This document shows, one piece after another, positions 62,704 to 64,000 of a stretch of 64,000 bases of DNA (its first letter is position 1; every line of letters starts with the position of its first letter). Under the pieces are notes generated by a model. That model was not told the origin of the DNA. It made no database searches and was given only the letters and a program-made list of their open reading frames with translations. Made by a program: the position numbers and the translations under genes. The stretch comes from Actinoallomurus iriomotensis (GTDB lineage Bacteria > Actinomycetota > Actinomycetes > Streptosporangiales > Streptosporangiaceae): positions 62,001 to 126,000 of the forward strand of contig NZ_BSTJ01000020.1 in NCBI RefSeq assembly GCF_030269445.1, read 5' to 3'.

Positions 62704-63318
62704 TCAGGGCGTCTCATCTGGGGTATCCGCCGTTGCGATGGGCCGGCCGAAGGTGAGGGCGAGTTGGAGGCCGGGTTCGATCGAGGTGCGGTACTGAGAG
62801 TCGGGTTCCGTCCCCACGGCATCCAGGACGGTGCTGAAGAAGCACCGGGCGGCGGCGGTCAGCACAACCTGGAAGATCTCAGTATCGGACAGTCCATGGC
62901 GGCGCAGCCCAGCGACATCGTCGGCGGTGATGGCAGTCGCATCCGTGACCACGCGTTCGGCGAAGTCGATGACCGCGACGTCGGCGGAGTCCAGGCCGGC
63001 ATCGTGGTGGTCGGTGGCGAGCACTTCCACCGTCTCGGCATCGTAGAACCGGTCCCGAAGCGCCTTTCCGTGCGCGAGAGCACAGTAACTGGACCGCAGA
63101 CGCCGCGCGGCCGCCAACGTCACCAACTCGTAGCGCCGCATGTCCATGTCCGCCTTGATCGCGGTGTTGAGCTGCTGCCAGGCCGCGTAGACGGCAGGTT
63201 GGAGCGCGAACACCCGGGTGTAGTTGGCGACATACCCCAGTGCCGCGCGGTCGGCTTCATACAGACGACCGGTCTGGTCCGCGGCGTTGGTCTCGGCGGG
63301 TGTCTGCAGGTAGCTCAT
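62704..63318 (-). CDS. Carboxymuconolactone decarboxylase/AhpD-like protein
   Basis: The 204-residue helical protein has the CMD core YELVTLAAARRLRSSYCALAHGKAL. In AhpD-type peroxidases this motif is CxxC followed by H; here the first cysteine is serine (SSYC), leaving one Cys and the His. It may be a peroxidase-related or decarboxylase-like enzyme with changed chemistry. ATG 63318 follows a modest ribosome site. Confidence 0.85.
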   Translation of the reverse strand: MSYLQTPAETNAADQTGRLYEADRAALGYVANYTRVFALQPAVYAAWQQLNTAIKADMDMRRYELVTLAAARRLRSSYCALAHGKALRDRFYDAETVEVLATDHHDAGLDSADVAVIDFAERVVTDATAITADDVAGLRRHGLSDTEIFQVVLTAAARCFFSTVLDAVGTEPDSQYRTSIEPGLQLALTFGRPIATADTPDETP

Positions 63319-63470
63319 GGCACCGTCCTTCGGGCTCCTCGAGGTCGGACAGGCAGGTGGCGTACTCCCCGCACCTCAGGGGACACGCCGCTCCCGACCT
63401 CAGAGTCCACCGATTCCCAGACCGCCACAACGGCTTGGCGCCTGAGATGTTCGATCAGCTGATCAGGCCG

Positions 63471-64000
63471 TCATCGCGGAGCGGACCGATCGGCCCGGGC
63501 CCGAACATCGGCGACCAGATTGGCCGCGTACGGTCCGGCTGCGTAGCGGGCCGCCTCGACGGTGTCCGTGACCGCGGCGACCGGGTCCGGGTTGGTCGCG
63601 CGGTGCAGGGCGAGCCAGACCCACGGATGTTCGCCGCCGTCGAGTTGGGACCGGCGGGCGCGCAGGTGGGCCTCCGAGGTCAGGGCGCGGGCGGCGACAG
63701 TGGCAACGATGTCCGGGTCTTTGCCGAGCCCGGCGTAGCGGGCCGCCTCCGCGGCGGCCCACCAGGCCAGGTCCCGCAGCTTTGGTTCGGGTAGCCCGGT
63801 CAGCGCTTCGGTGGCGCGGTCGGGCGGGTCGCCGGGCTTCGACCGGCGCGGGTACAGGGTGGGCAGGTCCGGCACGATCCAGAAACCGATGTCGGCGGCC
63901 TCGATCCGGGCCAGGTCTTCGGCAGTGATGCCGTGGCCGGTGAACCGCTGCACCGCGACCAGGCCCATCAGCCACTTGCCTCGGTGGTAGTCGGCGAAGT
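63471..64000 (-). CDS. Hypothetical protein, C-terminal part
   Basis: The frame runs off the right end; upstream of ATG 63968 the codons continue in frame (FADYHRGKWL), so the true start lies outside. The visible 176 residues are helical and Ala/Arg/Asp-rich (KLRDLAWWAAAEAARYAGLG, EAARYAAGPYAANLVADVR). I recognise no family. Confidence 0.6.
   Translation of the reverse strand, partial: FADYHRGKWLMGLVAVQRFTGHGITAEDLARIEAADIGFWIVPDLPTLYPRRSKPGDPPDRATEALTGLPEPKLRDLAWWAAAEAARYAGLGKDPDIVATVAARALTSEAHLRARRSQLDGGEHPWVWLALHRATNPDPVAAVTDTVEAARYAAGPYAANLVADVRARADRSAPR

Overview
The window is GC-rich DNA from a filamentous actinomycete. The evidence is a geosmin synthase, XRE(DUF5753)/DUF397 regulator pairs, a CU044_5270-type protein with its ECF sigma factor, an FxSxx-COOH-type peptide maturation locus and a short halogenase/NRPS cluster. 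I cannot name the genus; a Thermomonosporaceae- or Streptosporangiales-like host is a guess from gene content. No rRNA, tRNA or CRISPR array was found.

Layout. 1-9.4 kb: ordinary accessory genes, including an MMPL exporter, a TetR regulator with clear operators, cupin/LysR, MFS, an XRE-DUF397 pair and its decayed copy, a lipoprotein and pnuC. 9.37-20.5 kb: nadR, co-transcribed with pnuC, is split by a 10.1-kb integrative element (9854-19947) bounded by a GGAGTC core. Removing the element and one core copy restores an in-frame 350-codon nadR. The element carries a large serine integrase, a GntR regulator, a P27-like small terminase subunit, zinc-finger proteins, several tiny coupled genes, strong palindromes and a 106-bp nested inverted repeat. 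No plasmid Rep, FtsK/Tra, capsid, tail or large terminase gene is visible, so a phage satellite or remnant is the leading idea.

20.5-31.9 kb: metabolic and regulatory genes, including an M56-like protease, a 2-hydroxyacid dehydrogenase, a HAD dehalogenase, geosmin synthase, a sigma factor with its partner, a glycosidase-like protein and a TetR/SDR pair with operators overlapping a consensus promoter. 31.9-37.4 kb: a compact four-gene operon of type II thioesterase, A-PCP NRPS, FAD halogenase and tyrosine phenol-lyase-like enzyme. It suggests a route to a halogenated aromatic amino acid or halophenol.

39-50.3 kb: a run of signalling and NTPase genes: cyclase-like protein with an EAD-like tail plus a kinase-WD40, nSTAND-TPR, and an FxSxx-type locus (precursor ending FDNKL, NB-ARC/TPR protein, FxsB radical SAM, GNAT). 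50.3-58.7 kb: Nudix, an M48 protease, and a four-gene operon encoding a large two-TM protein and three small proteins, divergent from a HerA-like ATPase. 58.7-64 kb: SUFU-like and YCII proteins, a HExxH protein overlapping its neighbour, an HhH membrane protein, an AhpD-like protein and a gene cut by the window end.
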